Source: Streptomyces sp. Q6
Lineage (GTDB): Bacteria > Actinomycetota > Actinomycetes > Streptomycetales > Streptomycetaceae
Direction of reading: 5' to 3'
Assembly: GCF_036967205.1 (NCBI RefSeq)
Contig: NZ_CP146022.1
Span: 1,550,001-1,614,000, forward strand
DNA: 64,000 bases
Below the pieces are notes generated by a model. It was given only the letters and a program-made list of their open reading frames with translations, was not told the DNA's origin and did not search any database. Both the position numbers and the translations under genes were made by a program. Shown here one piece after another: positions 17,341 through 25,653 of this stretch (its first letter is position 1; each line of letters begins with the position of its first letter).

Positions 17341-18751
17341 AGGGAAGGGCCCTCCGTGCTGATGAAGACGTTCTTGGTTTCGGTGAAGGCGGTGAGGGCG
17401 TCGGGGCCCAGTTCGCGGCCGAGCCCGGACTGTTTGTAGCCGCCGAAGGGGGTCCAGTAGCGCACGCTGGAGTGCGAGTTGACGGACAGGTTCCCGGCGC
17501 GGACCGCTCCGGACACGCGCAGGGCGCGGCTCAGGTCGCGGGTCCAGACGGAGCCGGAGAGGCCGTACGGGGTGCCGTTGGCGAGACGGATGGCGTCGGC
17601 CTCGTCGGTGAACGGCAGGAGGACGGCGACGGGGCCGAAGATCTCCTCGACGGCCGCGTCCGCGTCCTCGGCCTCCCCGGTCAGGACGGTCGGCGGGAAC
17701 CAGAAGCCGGGCCCGGTCGGGGCGCTGCCGCGGATCGCGGGGGCGTCGTCGGCGACGAAGTGACGTACCCGGTCCAGCTGCTGACGGGAGATCAGTGGGC
17801 CCATCCGGGTCTTCTCGTCGAGGGGGTCACCGACCACGACGGCGCCGATCGCGTCCGTGAGCAGTGCGACGGCCTCCTCGTACACGGACGCGTGGACGAG
17901 GACGCGGGTGCGGGCGCAGCAGTCCTGGCCGGAGTTGTCGAGGAAGGAGAACGGGTCGAGGGCGCGGGGCAGGTCGGCGTCCGGGAAGACGATGTTGGGG
18001 CTCTTGCCGCCCAGTTCGAGGGTGACGGGCTTGGCCTGCTCGGCGCAGCGGCGCATGACCTCGCGGCCGGTACGGGTCGAGCCGGTGAAGACGATCTTCG
18101 CGACGTCCGGGTGGTCGACGAGGGCGCGGCCCGCGGTGGTGCCGTATCCGGGCAGGACCTGGAGAAGGCCCTCGGGAAGGCCCGCCTCCAGGGCGAGTTC
18201 GGCCAGGCGCAGGGCGGTGAGCGGGGTCGTCTCGGCGGGCTTGAGGACGACCGCGTTGCCCGCGGCGAGGGCGGGGGCCGCGCCCCAGGCGGCGATCGGC
18301 ATCGGGAAGTTCCAGGGGGCGATGACGCCGACGACGCCGAGCGGCTCGTGGAAGGTGACGTTCCAGCCGCCGGGGGCGGGGATCTGCGCGCCGTTGAGAC
18401 GTTCGGCGCCGCCGGCCGCGTACAGCAGCAGGTCCCGTACGTTGCCCGCTTCCCAGCGCGCGTTGCCGAGCAGGTGTCCGGCCTCGCGGACCTCCGACCG
18501 GGCCAGTTCCTCCACGTGTCGGTCGACGGTGTCGGCGAAGCGGCGGAGCAGTCGGGCGCGGTCGGCGGGGCCGCGGCGGCCCAACCGCGCTGTGCCTGGA
18601 CGGCGCGGCGCACGGCGCGGTCGACGTCGCCCGCGTCGGCGGCGGGGACGGTGGCGACGACCTCCTCGGTGGCCGGGTTGAGGACGGTGAGGGTGTTCGG
18701 TTCGGTGCTCGGGTCGGTGCTCAGGTCGATCTCCCGGTCGGGCAAGGTCAC
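17337..18751 (-). pseudogene. Aldehyde dehydrogenase with one frameshift (single-base loss or sequence error)
   Basis: NAD(P)+-dependent aldehyde dehydrogenase, probably oxidising a gamma-glutamyl-aminoaldehyde. The N terminus (from GTG at 18751, VTLPDREIDLSTDPS to AVQAQRGWAA) and the rest (GPADRARLLRRFADTVD onward) are in different frames. The switch falls between 18560 and 18581, next to GGGG and GC repeats, and one added base would give about 471 residues, normal for the family. The catalytic core is intact: VTLELGGKSPNIVF (general base Glu) and NSGQDCCARTRV (nucleophile Cys), with C-terminal PFGGYKQSGLGRE. The start overlaps the upstream stop as GTGA. The downstream SDR also overlaps, so the operon structure survives. 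Confidence 0.85.
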
Positions 18752-20106
18752 AGCCTTTCGAATCCTCGGCGAAGCTCCCAGTCGGTGACGGCGGCGTCGA
18801 ACGCGTCGAGTTCGACCCGCGCCAGGTTGCGGTAGTGGGCGACGACCTCGTCCCCGAACGCGGCCCGTGCGATGGGGCTGTTCTCCCAGAGCTCGGCGGC
18901 CTCGCGCAGGGTGGAGGGGACGTGCTCGTACCCGGCGGTGTAGGCGTTCCCGGCGCAGGGCTCGGGGAGTTCGAGCTTGTGCTCCACGCCGTACAGGCCC
19001 GCCGCGACGAGACCGGCGACGGCCAGGTGCGGGTTGACGTCGCCGCCGGGGAGCCGGTTCTCGAAGCGGAGCGAGCGGCCGTGGCCGACGACGCGCAGCG
19101 CGCAGGTGCGGTTGTCGTGGCCCCACGCGACGGCGGTCGGCGCGAAGGAGCCCGGCTGGAACCGCTTGTACGAGTTGATGTTCGGCGCGTAGAGGAGGGA
19201 GAAGTCGCGCAGGGCGGCGAGCTGGCCGGCAAGGAAGTGCCGCATCAGCTCGGTCATCCCGTCGGGCCCCGCCATCGCGCTGGCGCCGTCGGCGTCGGTG
19301 AGCGAGAGGTGGATGTGGCAGGAGTTGCCCTCGCGCTCGTTGTACTTCGCCATGAAGGTGAGCGAGACGCCGTCCTGCGCGGCGATCTCCTTGGCTCCCG
19401 TCTTGTAGATGGCGTGCTGGTCGCAGGTGACGAGCGCCTCGTCGTAGCGGAAGACGATCTCGTGCTGGCCGGGATTGCACTCACCCTTGGCGGACTCGAC
19501 GGTGAGGCCCGCGCCCGCCATGTCGTTGCGGATGCGGCGCAGGAGCGGCTCGATGCGGCCGGTGCCGAGGACGGAGTAGTCGATGTTGTACTGGTTCGCC
19601 GGGGTGAGCCCCCGGTAGTTGGCGTCCCAGGCCTGTTCGTACGTGTCCTTGAAGACGATGAACTCCAGCTCGGTGCCGACCTGGGCGCTCAGGCCGAGTT
19701 CGGCGAGCCGGTCGAGCTGGCGGCGCAGGATCTGGCGGGGCGCGGCGACGACGGGCGAGCCGTCCTCCCAGGCGAGGTCGGCGACGAGCATCGCGGTACC
19801 CGCGTTCCAGGGGACGCGGCGCAGGGTGCTCAGGTCGGGGTGCATGGCGAAGTCGCCGTAGCCGCGGTCCCAGGAGGACATCGCGTACCCCTCGACCGTG
19901 TTCATCTCGGTGTCGACGGCGAGGAGGTAGTTGCAGCCCTCGGTGCCGTGGTGCAGGACCTCGTCGAGGAAGAACCGGGCGGCGAAGCGCTTGCCCTGGA
20001 GGCGGCCTTGCATGTCGGGGAAGGCCAGGACGACAGTGTCGATCTCTCCGCTCGCGACGAGGGCGTGCAACTCCTCGACGGCGAGCGGGGGTGTGCGGTC
20101 TGCCAC
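18748..20106 (-). CDS. Glutamine-synthetase-like gamma-glutamyl-amine ligase (GlnA4/PuuA type)
   Basis: An ATP-dependent ligase joining glutamate to an amine; relatives act on polyamines or ethanolamine rather than ammonia. It is 452 residues with the GS N-terminal beta-grasp and catalytic domains. Motifs are TELEFIVFKD (metal site), CNPGQHEIVFRYDEAL, KYNEREGNSCHIHLSL, ARG-loop-equivalent RFENRLPGGDVNPHLA and NINSYKRF. The NLYDLPP adenylylation motif of true GlnA is absent; the tail reads PCAGNAYTAGYEHVP. AAGGAGG lies 7-8 nt before the GTG start. Neighbouring ALDH, SDR, GntR and PuuD-like genes support amine catabolism. From gene order it corresponds to S. coelicolor GlnA4 (gamma-glutamylethanolamide synthetase), unverified. 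Confidence 0.88.
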   Translation of the reverse strand: MADRTPPLAVEELHALVASGEIDTVVLAFPDMQGRLQGKRFAARFFLDEVLHHGTEGCNYLLAVDTEMNTVEGYAMSSWDRGYGDFAMHPDLSTLRRVPWNAGTAMLVADLAWEDGSPVVAAPRQILRRQLDRLAELGLSAQVGTELEFIVFKDTYEQAWDANYRGLTPANQYNIDYSVLGTGRIEPLLRRIRNDMAGAGLTVESAKGECNPGQHEIVFRYDEALVTCDQHAIYKTGAKEIAAQDGVSLTFMAKYNEREGNSCHIHLSLTDADGASAMAGPDGMTELMRHFLAGQLAALRDFSLLYAPNINSYKRFQPGSFAPTAVAWGHDNRTCALRVVGHGRSLRFENRLPGGDVNPHLAVAGLVAAGLYGVEHKLELPEPCAGNAYTAGYEHVPSTLREAAELWENSPIARAAFGDEVVAHYRNLARVELDAFDAAVTDWELRRGFERL

Positions 20107-20155
20107 GGGAAATCCTCCTTGGGCCCTGGGGTCCCTTGGGTCAGCCGAGAGCCAT

Positions 20156-20175
20156 AAGGTATTGCCGAGAACCTT
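20156..20175. promoter_or_regulatory. Inverted repeat in the ligase/GntR divergent promoter
   Basis: AAGGT and ACCTT are separated by 10 nt within the 93-nt gap between the two divergent starts. GntR/FadR regulators usually bind short palindromes in such gaps. This is only a candidate because the half-sites are short. Confidence 0.3.
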
Positions 20176-20199
20176 TGCTTGGGAAGGGGGTTGGGCCAG

Positions 20200-21000
20200 A
20201 TGTCGCACAGAGGGCACGCCGAGGATGCCGGGAGCGCCGAGTCGGTGGCGGACGCCGAGGACGCCTCGCGCACGGGACAGGCGGACACCGACGGGGGCAC
20301 CTTGGCGACGGTGCTGCGTCCCGTCCGGGCCGGCAACGGCTTCGAGGAGGCCCTGGAGCAGATCCTCCAGGTGGTCAGGCTCGGCCTGGTGCCGGAAGGT
20401 GAACGGCTGCCGTCGGAGCGGGAGTTGGCGGACCGGCTCGGGATCAGCCGGGTCACCCTGCGCGAGGTGCTCAAGGTGCTCCAGGACCAGGGCCTGGTGG
20501 CGTCGCGGCGCGGCCGGTACGGGGGCACGTTCGTGGTGCCGCGCACGGCGGCGCCCGGCGAGGACGAACTGCGCCGGCGCCTGAAGGGCGTGGACGTGGA
20601 GGACGCGCTGCGGTTCCGCGAGGTCCTGGAGGTGGGGGCGGCGGGGCTGTGCGCGACGCACGGGCTCGACGCGGCGCGGGCCGGGCGGCTGCGCGCGGCG
20701 CTCGCCGACACCCATGACGCCCCGCTCGGCGACTACCGCCGCCGGGACACCCGGCTGCACCTCGTCCTCGCGGAGCTGTCCGGCTCGCCGTCGCTCGCGG
20801 CGCAGTACGCGGCGGTGCGCGCGACCGTGAACGAACTCCTGGACTGCATACCGCTGTTGGTGCGGAACCTGGAGCACTCCCAGCGCCAGCACACGGCCCT
20901 GGTGGACGCGGTGCTCGACGGGGACGCGGACGGCGCGCGGGAGATCATGCGCGAGCACTGCGCGGGCACCGCGGCGCTGCTGCGCGGGTTCCTCACATAA
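20200..21000 (+). CDS. GntR (FadR subfamily) transcriptional regulator
   Basis: A 266-residue DNA-binding regulator. After an acidic N-terminal extension of about 45 residues, the winged helix covers about 50-115 (LPSERELADRLGISRVTLREVLKVLQ, then GLVASRRGRYGGTFV). The C-terminal FCD helical domain (about 130-260) has metal/ligand-site residues in RFREVLEVGAAG, RRDTRLHLVLAE and NLEHSQRQHTALVDAV. Divergent from the gamma-glutamyl ligase, it probably represses that operon until an amine or acid inducer binds. The start MSHRGHAEDAG was chosen with AAGGGGG about 10 nt upstream. Confidence 0.88.
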   Translation: MSHRGHAEDAGSAESVADAEDASRTGQADTDGGTLATVLRPVRAGNGFEEALEQILQVVRLGLVPEGERLPSERELADRLGISRVTLREVLKVLQDQGLVASRRGRYGGTFVVPRTAAPGEDELRRRLKGVDVEDALRFREVLEVGAAGLCATHGLDAARAGRLRAALADTHDAPLGDYRRRDTRLHLVLAELSGSPSLAAQYAAVRATVNELLDCIPLLVRNLEHSQRQHTALVDAVLDGDADGAREIMREHCAGTAALLRGFLT

Positions 21001-21107
21001 AAGGTCTGGTTCTGCTCCATTGATCCGTGCCCACATGCTGAACCGCTCGGCGTGCGGTGCGGCGGTCTCGTAGGCTCGTGATCTCCCTGACCGAGAAGGA
21101 TCACGAC

Positions 21108-21806
21108 ATGGTGAGCAGGCCGCTGATCGGCATCAGCACCTATCTGGAGGAACACGCCAGTTGGGGCGTGTGGCAGTTGCCCGCGGCCCTCCTCCCGGCC
21201 GGCTATCCGCAGCTCGTGCAGTCCTCCGGCGGGCTGGCCGCGATGGTGCCGCCGGACGACCCGAAGCACGCGCCGTCGGTGGTGGCGCGGCTCGACGGGG
21301 TGATCATCGCGGGCGGTCCCGACGTGGAGCCCGCGCGGTACGGGGCCGAGCGCGACCCGCGTACGGGGCCCGCGGCCACGGAGCGCGACACATGGGAACT
21401 CGCCCTGATCCGGGCCGCGTTGATGTCGGGGACGCCGCTGCTCGGCATCTGCCGCGGCATGCAGCTCCTGAACGTGGCGCTGGGCGGCACGCTCACGCAG
21501 CACATCGAGGGCCATGTGAAGGAGATCGGGACGTTCGGCCGCCACACCGTCACGTCGGTGCCCGGCACCCGGTACGGGGACCTCGTCCCGGAGCCGTCGG
21601 ACGTCCCGACCTACCACCACCAGGCGGTGGACCGCCTCGGCAAGGGCCTCGTGGCCTCGGCGCACGCGGCGGACGGCACCGTCGAGGCGGTGGAACTGCC
21701 CGGCATGTCCTGGGTGATCGGCGTCCAGTGGCACCCCGAGATGGGCGACGACGCACGCGTCACGCAGGGTCTGGTCCGAGCGGCTTCGGACCCGCACGGC
21801 TTCTAG
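21108..21806 (+). CDS. Gamma-glutamyl-gamma-aminobutyrate hydrolase family (PuuD-like, class I amidotransferase fold)
   Basis: A cysteine hydrolase that removes glutamate from gamma-glutamylated amino acids, closing the gamma-glutamyl pathway. It is 232 residues. Peptidase C26 features are IGISTYLEEHA at the start, DGVIIAGGPDVEPARYG (oxyanion loop), LLGICRGMQLLNVALGG (nucleophile Cys), TYHHQAVDRLG, and VIGVQWHPEM (catalytic His and Glu). The start MVSRPLIGI was chosen because GAGAAGGA lies 9 nt upstream. It follows the GntR gene on the same strand by 107 nt. Confidence 0.9.
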   Translation: MVSRPLIGISTYLEEHASWGVWQLPAALLPAGYPQLVQSSGGLAAMVPPDDPKHAPSVVARLDGVIIAGGPDVEPARYGAERDPRTGPAATERDTWELALIRAALMSGTPLLGICRGMQLLNVALGGTLTQHIEGHVKEIGTFGRHTVTSVPGTRYGDLVPEPSDVPTYHHQAVDRLGKGLVASAHAADGTVEAVELPGMSWVIGVQWHPEMGDDARVTQGLVRAASDPHGF

Positions 21807-21905
21807 CCGCGGGCCCGCGACGTCGAGCTCGGTCAAACCCCTGCGGCGACTGAGCAGCGGGGTCCGGGCGGAGCCGGGAGCCCCGGGGCATCGGCGGGAC
21901 GCCGC

Positions 21906-22847
21906 TCAGCCCGACCGGGTCAGCGACAGCAGATCGCGCGCGGGCCCGGTCGGCCGATGCCCCGTCGGCCACACCGCCCGCAGGTCCCGGCTGAGGATCG
22001 CGCCCTCCAGCGGAATCTGGACCAGCCGCCGAGAGGCCAGCTCCTCCCCGACCGCCAGCTCACTGAGTACCGAGGGCCCCGCCCCACTGACCGCCGACGC
22101 CTTCACCGCGGTCGTCGACGACAGCTCGATCAGCGGACGCGCGAGCCCCCCGAGCGCCGCCTCCAGCACCTGCCGCGTGCCCGAGCCCTCCTCCCGCAGG
22201 ATCAGCGGGGTCGCCGCCAGTTCGTCCGCGAGCAGCGGCCGCCGGCGCCGCGACCAGGGGTGGCCCGGTGCGGCCACCACGATCAGGCTGTCCTGCGCGA
22301 TGACCGCGGAGTCCAGGCCGGCCGGCACGGAGACGCCCTCGACGAACCCCAGGTCCGCCTCGCCGGAGAGCAGTCGCTCGCCGACCGTCGCCGAGTTCCC
22401 GGCGAGCAGCGACACCGCGGTGTCCGGGCGCTCGGCGCGCAGGGCGATGAGCCAGCGCGGCAGCAGGTACTCGGCGATCGTCATGCTCGCCGCGACCCGG
22501 AGCCGGGAGTCCCGCCGGTCGCGCAGCGCCTGCGCGCCCGCGTCGAACTCCTCCGCCGCGTCGACGATCCGCCGCGCCCAGTCCGTGACGAGCGCGCCGG
22601 TGCCGGTGAGCCGCGAGCCGCGCGGTGAGCGGTCGACCAGGGCCAGGCCCAGCTGCCGCTCCATGGAACGGATGCGGCTGCTGGCCGCGGGCTGCGTGAT
22701 GCCGAGTTCGCGGGCGGCGGCGCCGAGGCTGCCCAGACGGGCGACAGCGAGCAGCAGTTCCAGCGCGCCGAGGTCGGGGACCCGGTGCGCGAGCAGGCCC
22801 GGTGGGTGCTGATCCGTGTCCGTACGCTCCCCGCGCTCCTTGCTCAT
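21906..22847 (-). CDS. LysR-family transcriptional regulator
   Basis: A 313-residue regulator. The N-terminal winged HTH (about 27-88) reads LELLLAVARLGSLGAAARELGITQPAASSRI. The C-terminal periplasmic-binding-like effector domain (about 115-305) includes LRVAASMTIAEYLLPRWL and LILREEGSGTRQVLE. The latter motif resembles CysB/CbbR-like anion-binding LysR proteins. It is divergent from the TDT transporter (70-nt gap) and probably controls it. Confidence 0.88.
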   Translation of the reverse strand: MSKERGERTDTDQHPPGLLAHRVPDLGALELLLAVARLGSLGAAARELGITQPAASSRIRSMERQLGLALVDRSPRGSRLTGTGALVTDWARRIVDAAEEFDAGAQALRDRRDSRLRVAASMTIAEYLLPRWLIALRAERPDTAVSLLAGNSATVGERLLSGEADLGFVEGVSVPAGLDSAVIAQDSLIVVAAPGHPWSRRRRPLLADELAATPLILREEGSGTRQVLEAALGGLARPLIELSSTTAVKASAVSGAGPSVLSELAVGEELASRRLVQIPLEGAILSRDLRAVWPTGHRPTGPARDLLSLTRSG

Positions 22848-22917
22848 AAATCCAGCTTATGCCCTCATAGCGACAACGTCCCTGGTGGGGGCCGCGCGCC
22901 CGCGGGAGCGTGAGGAC

Positions 22918-24063
22918 ATGGTCACCGTCGCCCACCCCGCATCCCTCGCCGTGCGCACCCCGCGCGTGCCGGCCGTCCGCCACCTCGGCCCTAACTGGTA
23001 CGCGTCCGTCATGGGCACGGCGATCGTCGCCAACGCGGGCGCCACGCTGCCCGTGCAGGTCACCGGGGTGCGCACGGCGTGCACGATCGTGTGGGCGCTG
23101 TCCTTCGTGCTGCTGCTGGTGCTGCTCGGCGCGCGGGCCGCGCACTGGGCGCACCACCGCGACCAGGCGCGGGCGCACCTCCTGGACCCGGCGGTGGCCC
23201 CCTTCTACGGCTGTCTGTCGATGGCGCTGCTCGCGGTGGGTGCGGGGACGCTGCTCGTGGGGCGGGACTGGATCGGGCTCGGCGCGGCCGTCGCCGTCGA
23301 CACGGTCCTGTTCGTCGTGGGCACGCTCGTCGGTCTCGTCGCCGCGGTGGCGATCCCGTATCTGATGGTGGTCCGGCACCGCGTCGGGCCGGGGCAGGCG
23401 TCGCCGGTGTGGCTGCTGCCGCTCGTCGCGCCGATGGTGTCGGCGGCCGTGGGCCCGCTCCTGGTGCCGCATCTCCCGGCCGGGCAGGCGCGCCGGACCC
23501 TGCTGCTCGCGTGCGACGGCCTGTTCGGGCTGAGTCTTCTCGCGACCCTGGTGATGCTGCCGATGATCTTCTCGCGGCTCGTCACGGCCGGTCCGCTGCC
23601 GCTCGCGCTGACGCCGACGCTGTTCCTGGTGCTCGGTCCGCTGGGCCAGTCGACGACCGCCGCCAACAAGTTCGCGGATGTCGCGGGCGGCGTGCTGCCC
23701 GAGGCGTACGCGCACGGCTTCACCGTGTTCGCCGTTCTCTACGGCGTTCCGGTGATGGGCTTCGCGCTGCTGTGGCTGGCGCTCGCCGTGGCGATGGTGG
23801 TGCGGGCGCGCCGCGGGGGCATGGGGTTCGCGATGACGTGGTGGGCGTTCACGTTCCCCGTCGGCACGTGCGTGACCGGCGCGGAGGGCCTCGGCAAGCA
23901 CACCGGCCTCGTCGCGTTCGACGCCCTCGCGATCGTCCTGTACGTGGCGCTGGTGGCGGCCTGGGCGGTGGCCGCGGTGCACACGGCACGCGGTCTGCGC
24001 GGCGGCCGACTGCTCGCACCGCCGCCCGCCCGGGTCACCGCTTCAGTGCCCGGTACCGCTTGA
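22918..24063 (+). CDS. TDT-family (TehA/SLAC1-type) membrane transporter
   Basis: An integral membrane protein of 381 residues with about ten hydrophobic segments. The N-terminal LGPNWYASVMGTAIVANAG is the start signature of the tellurite-resistance/dicarboxylate transporter family, and GQSTTAANKFADVAG and WWAFTFPVGTCVTGAEGLGKHT match conserved later helices. Family members move sulfite, C4-dicarboxylates or other anions. The divergent LysR with a CysB-like effector motif fits a small-anion substrate such as sulfite, but this is inference. The start ATG follows GTGAGGA. Confidence 0.85.
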   Translation: MVTVAHPASLAVRTPRVPAVRHLGPNWYASVMGTAIVANAGATLPVQVTGVRTACTIVWALSFVLLLVLLGARAAHWAHHRDQARAHLLDPAVAPFYGCLSMALLAVGAGTLLVGRDWIGLGAAVAVDTVLFVVGTLVGLVAAVAIPYLMVVRHRVGPGQASPVWLLPLVAPMVSAAVGPLLVPHLPAGQARRTLLLACDGLFGLSLLATLVMLPMIFSRLVTAGPLPLALTPTLFLVLGPLGQSTTAANKFADVAGGVLPEAYAHGFTVFAVLYGVPVMGFALLWLALAVAMVVRARRGGMGFAMTWWAFTFPVGTCVTGAEGLGKHTGLVAFDALAIVLYVALVAAWAVAAVHTARGLRGGRLLAPPPARVTASVPGTA

Positions 24064-24223
24064 GCAGGATGGTGATCCGCGCCGGGTCCGCCGCGCCGTT
24101 CAGCTCGGTCAGCAGGTCGTCGGGGCAGAGTTCGTAGTGGTCGCCCCACCAGCGGCGGCCCGCGGTGTCCCAGATCCGGTACCCGCCGGGCACGCCCCGG
24201 GCGACATAGCGCCGTCGGCTCAC
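24035..24223 (-). CDS. Small conserved-looking protein, function unknown
   Basis: A 62-residue basic protein beginning (GTG) SRRRYVARGVPGGYRIWD, with WWGDHYELCPDDLLTELNG in the middle. It is Trp/Tyr-rich, has no membrane helix, and has normal codon GC pattern. Its GTG overlaps the stop of the metal-receptor-like gene (GTGA), suggesting translational coupling. Its 3' end runs 29 bp into the convergent TDT gene. The product is not recognised. Confidence 0.6.
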   Translation of the reverse strand: MSRRRYVARGVPGGYRIWDTAGRRWWGDHYELCPDDLLTELNGAADPARITILLKRYRALKR

Positions 24224-24942
24224 CGCTCCCCCGCTCCTCCGCGCAGCGCGGCCCCGAGGATGTGCGGGGCCGTGACCAACGACGGCCCGTACCAGGTGAG
24301 ATGACGCCCGCTGACCAGGGCCGACGGGGTGGTGAACGCCTCGGGACCGTCCTCGGCGGTGAAAGGGTAGGGCTCGTCGGGCAGCACCACCAAGTCCTTT
24401 TCCGTGGCGCGCAGTTCGTCGAGCGTCACCCGGGGATAGCGGTCGGGGTGCGTCGCGTACGCGTTGTCGACGCCGAGCCGGGACAGCAGGTCGCCGGCGA
24501 AGGTGTCCCGGCCGAGCACCATCCAGGGCCGCCGCCAGATCGGCACGATCGCCGTCGACCGGGGCCCGCCGGGCGGCGGTGCGGACCAGGCCGCCTCCGC
24601 CTCGTCCAGCCAGCGCGGTCGCGACGCCGCCCCGCAGGCCCGCAGGACCCGGTCCAGTTCCCGTACGGCGTCCGGGAGTCGGCGTACCTCGGTGACGAGG
24701 ACCTCGACACCGGCCGCGCGCAGGGCGGCGAGGTCGGGCGCCCGGTTCTCCTCCTCGTTGGCGACGACGAGATCGGGGCGGAGCGCGACGATCGCCGGGA
24801 CGTCCGGGTTCTTGGTGCCGCCGATCCGGGGGACGCCGAGGTCCGCGGGGTGCGTGCACCAGTCGGTCGCGCCGGCCAGGACGCCGGGCAGCGTCACGGC
24901 GACGGCCTCGGTCAGCGACGGGACCAGGGAGACGACCCGCAC
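24220..24942 (-). CDS. Helical-backbone metal-receptor-like (BtuF/FecB fold) protein without a signal peptide
   Basis: A 240-residue protein with the substrate-binding fold of cobalamin/heme/siderophore receptors. Its first half reads VRVVSLVPSLTEAVAVTLP, ATDWCTHPADLG, IGGTKNPDVPAIVALRPDLVVANEEENR. The second lobe contains WRRPWMVLGRDTFAGDLLSRLG and DLVVLPDEPYPF. No signal peptide or lipobox precedes it, and the start (GTG at 24942) lies 11 nt after the upstream stop. No permease or ATPase is adjacent. It therefore looks like a cytoplasmic member or one whose export is not classical. Confidence 0.75.
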   Translation of the reverse strand: MRVVSLVPSLTEAVAVTLPGVLAGATDWCTHPADLGVPRIGGTKNPDVPAIVALRPDLVVANEEENRAPDLAALRAAGVEVLVTEVRRLPDAVRELDRVLRACGAASRPRWLDEAEAAWSAPPPGGPRSTAIVPIWRRPWMVLGRDTFAGDLLSRLGVDNAYATHPDRYPRVTLDELRATEKDLVVLPDEPYPFTAEDGPEAFTTPSALVSGRHLTWYGPSLVTAPHILGAALRGGAGER

Positions 24943-24953
24943 GTCCGCCGCCG

Positions 24954-25532
24954 CTACTTCGGGCCCGGCTCGTCGACCGCTTCGATGTGCTCGGCGACCG
25001 CCACGACGAGGACCCGCGCGTCCGGCACGGTCGCCCGCCACCGGTGCCGTACGCCACCGGTCAGGTACAGCGTGTCACCGCGCACCAGGCGGTACGCGCG
25101 TCCCTCGGCCTCGACCTCGACGGCGCCCTCGGTGACGTACATGAGCACGTCGTTGCGCAGCTGGAACTCGCGGCCCGGGTCGTGGTCCCCCACGAACTCC
25201 TGGGCGTGCATCTGATGGTGGCCGCGGACGAGGGACCGTACGACGGATTCGGTGCCGTCCCCTTCCTCCACGGAGGTGTCGTCGGCACGCACCAGGTCCA
25301 CGGTGCGGGCGGGGTCGGCGGCGGCGAGGAGTTCGACGGCGGTGGTGCCGAGGGCGTCGGCGACCTTCTCCAGGGAGCGGTGGCTGGGCCGGGCCCGCTC
25401 GTTCTCGACCTGGCTGAGGAACGGCACGGACAGGCCGCTGCGCTCGGCGACGGCGGAGAGGGTCAGTTCGAGCGTGCGGCGACGGCGCCGCACGGCCGCG
25501 CCCACGCGAAGTGTCTCCTTGTGTTCGTCCAC
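24954..25532 (-). CDS. XRE-family regulator with C-terminal cupin domain
   Basis: A 192-residue regulator. The N-terminal HTH (about 8-65) has LELTLSAVAERSGLSVPFLSQVENERARPS. The C-terminal cupin (about 105-185) has REFQLRNDVLMYVTEGAVEVEAEG and RGDTLYLTGGVRHRWR. Such proteins bind a small ligand in the cupin barrel and control nearby metabolism or uptake genes. The GTG start (VDEHKETLRVG) follows GGGAGG. It is the first gene of a likely three-gene unit with the metal-receptor-like protein and the 62-residue protein. Confidence 0.87.
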   Translation of the reverse strand: MDEHKETLRVGAAVRRRRRTLELTLSAVAERSGLSVPFLSQVENERARPSHRSLEKVADALGTTAVELLAAADPARTVDLVRADDTSVEEGDGTESVVRSLVRGHHQMHAQEFVGDHDPGREFQLRNDVLMYVTEGAVEVEAEGRAYRLVRGDTLYLTGGVRHRWRATVPDARVLVVAVAEHIEAVDEPGPK

Positions 25533-25653
25533 GACTTCCGCTCCCTCCCGCCGGATCCCACCGTTGTGCTGTTCGTTTCTCTGCACCCTACGCATGTTCG
25601 CCAGACGGTTTCATGCGAGCGGAGGAAGCCGTGGGTCGGTATCGCGTCGTGTG

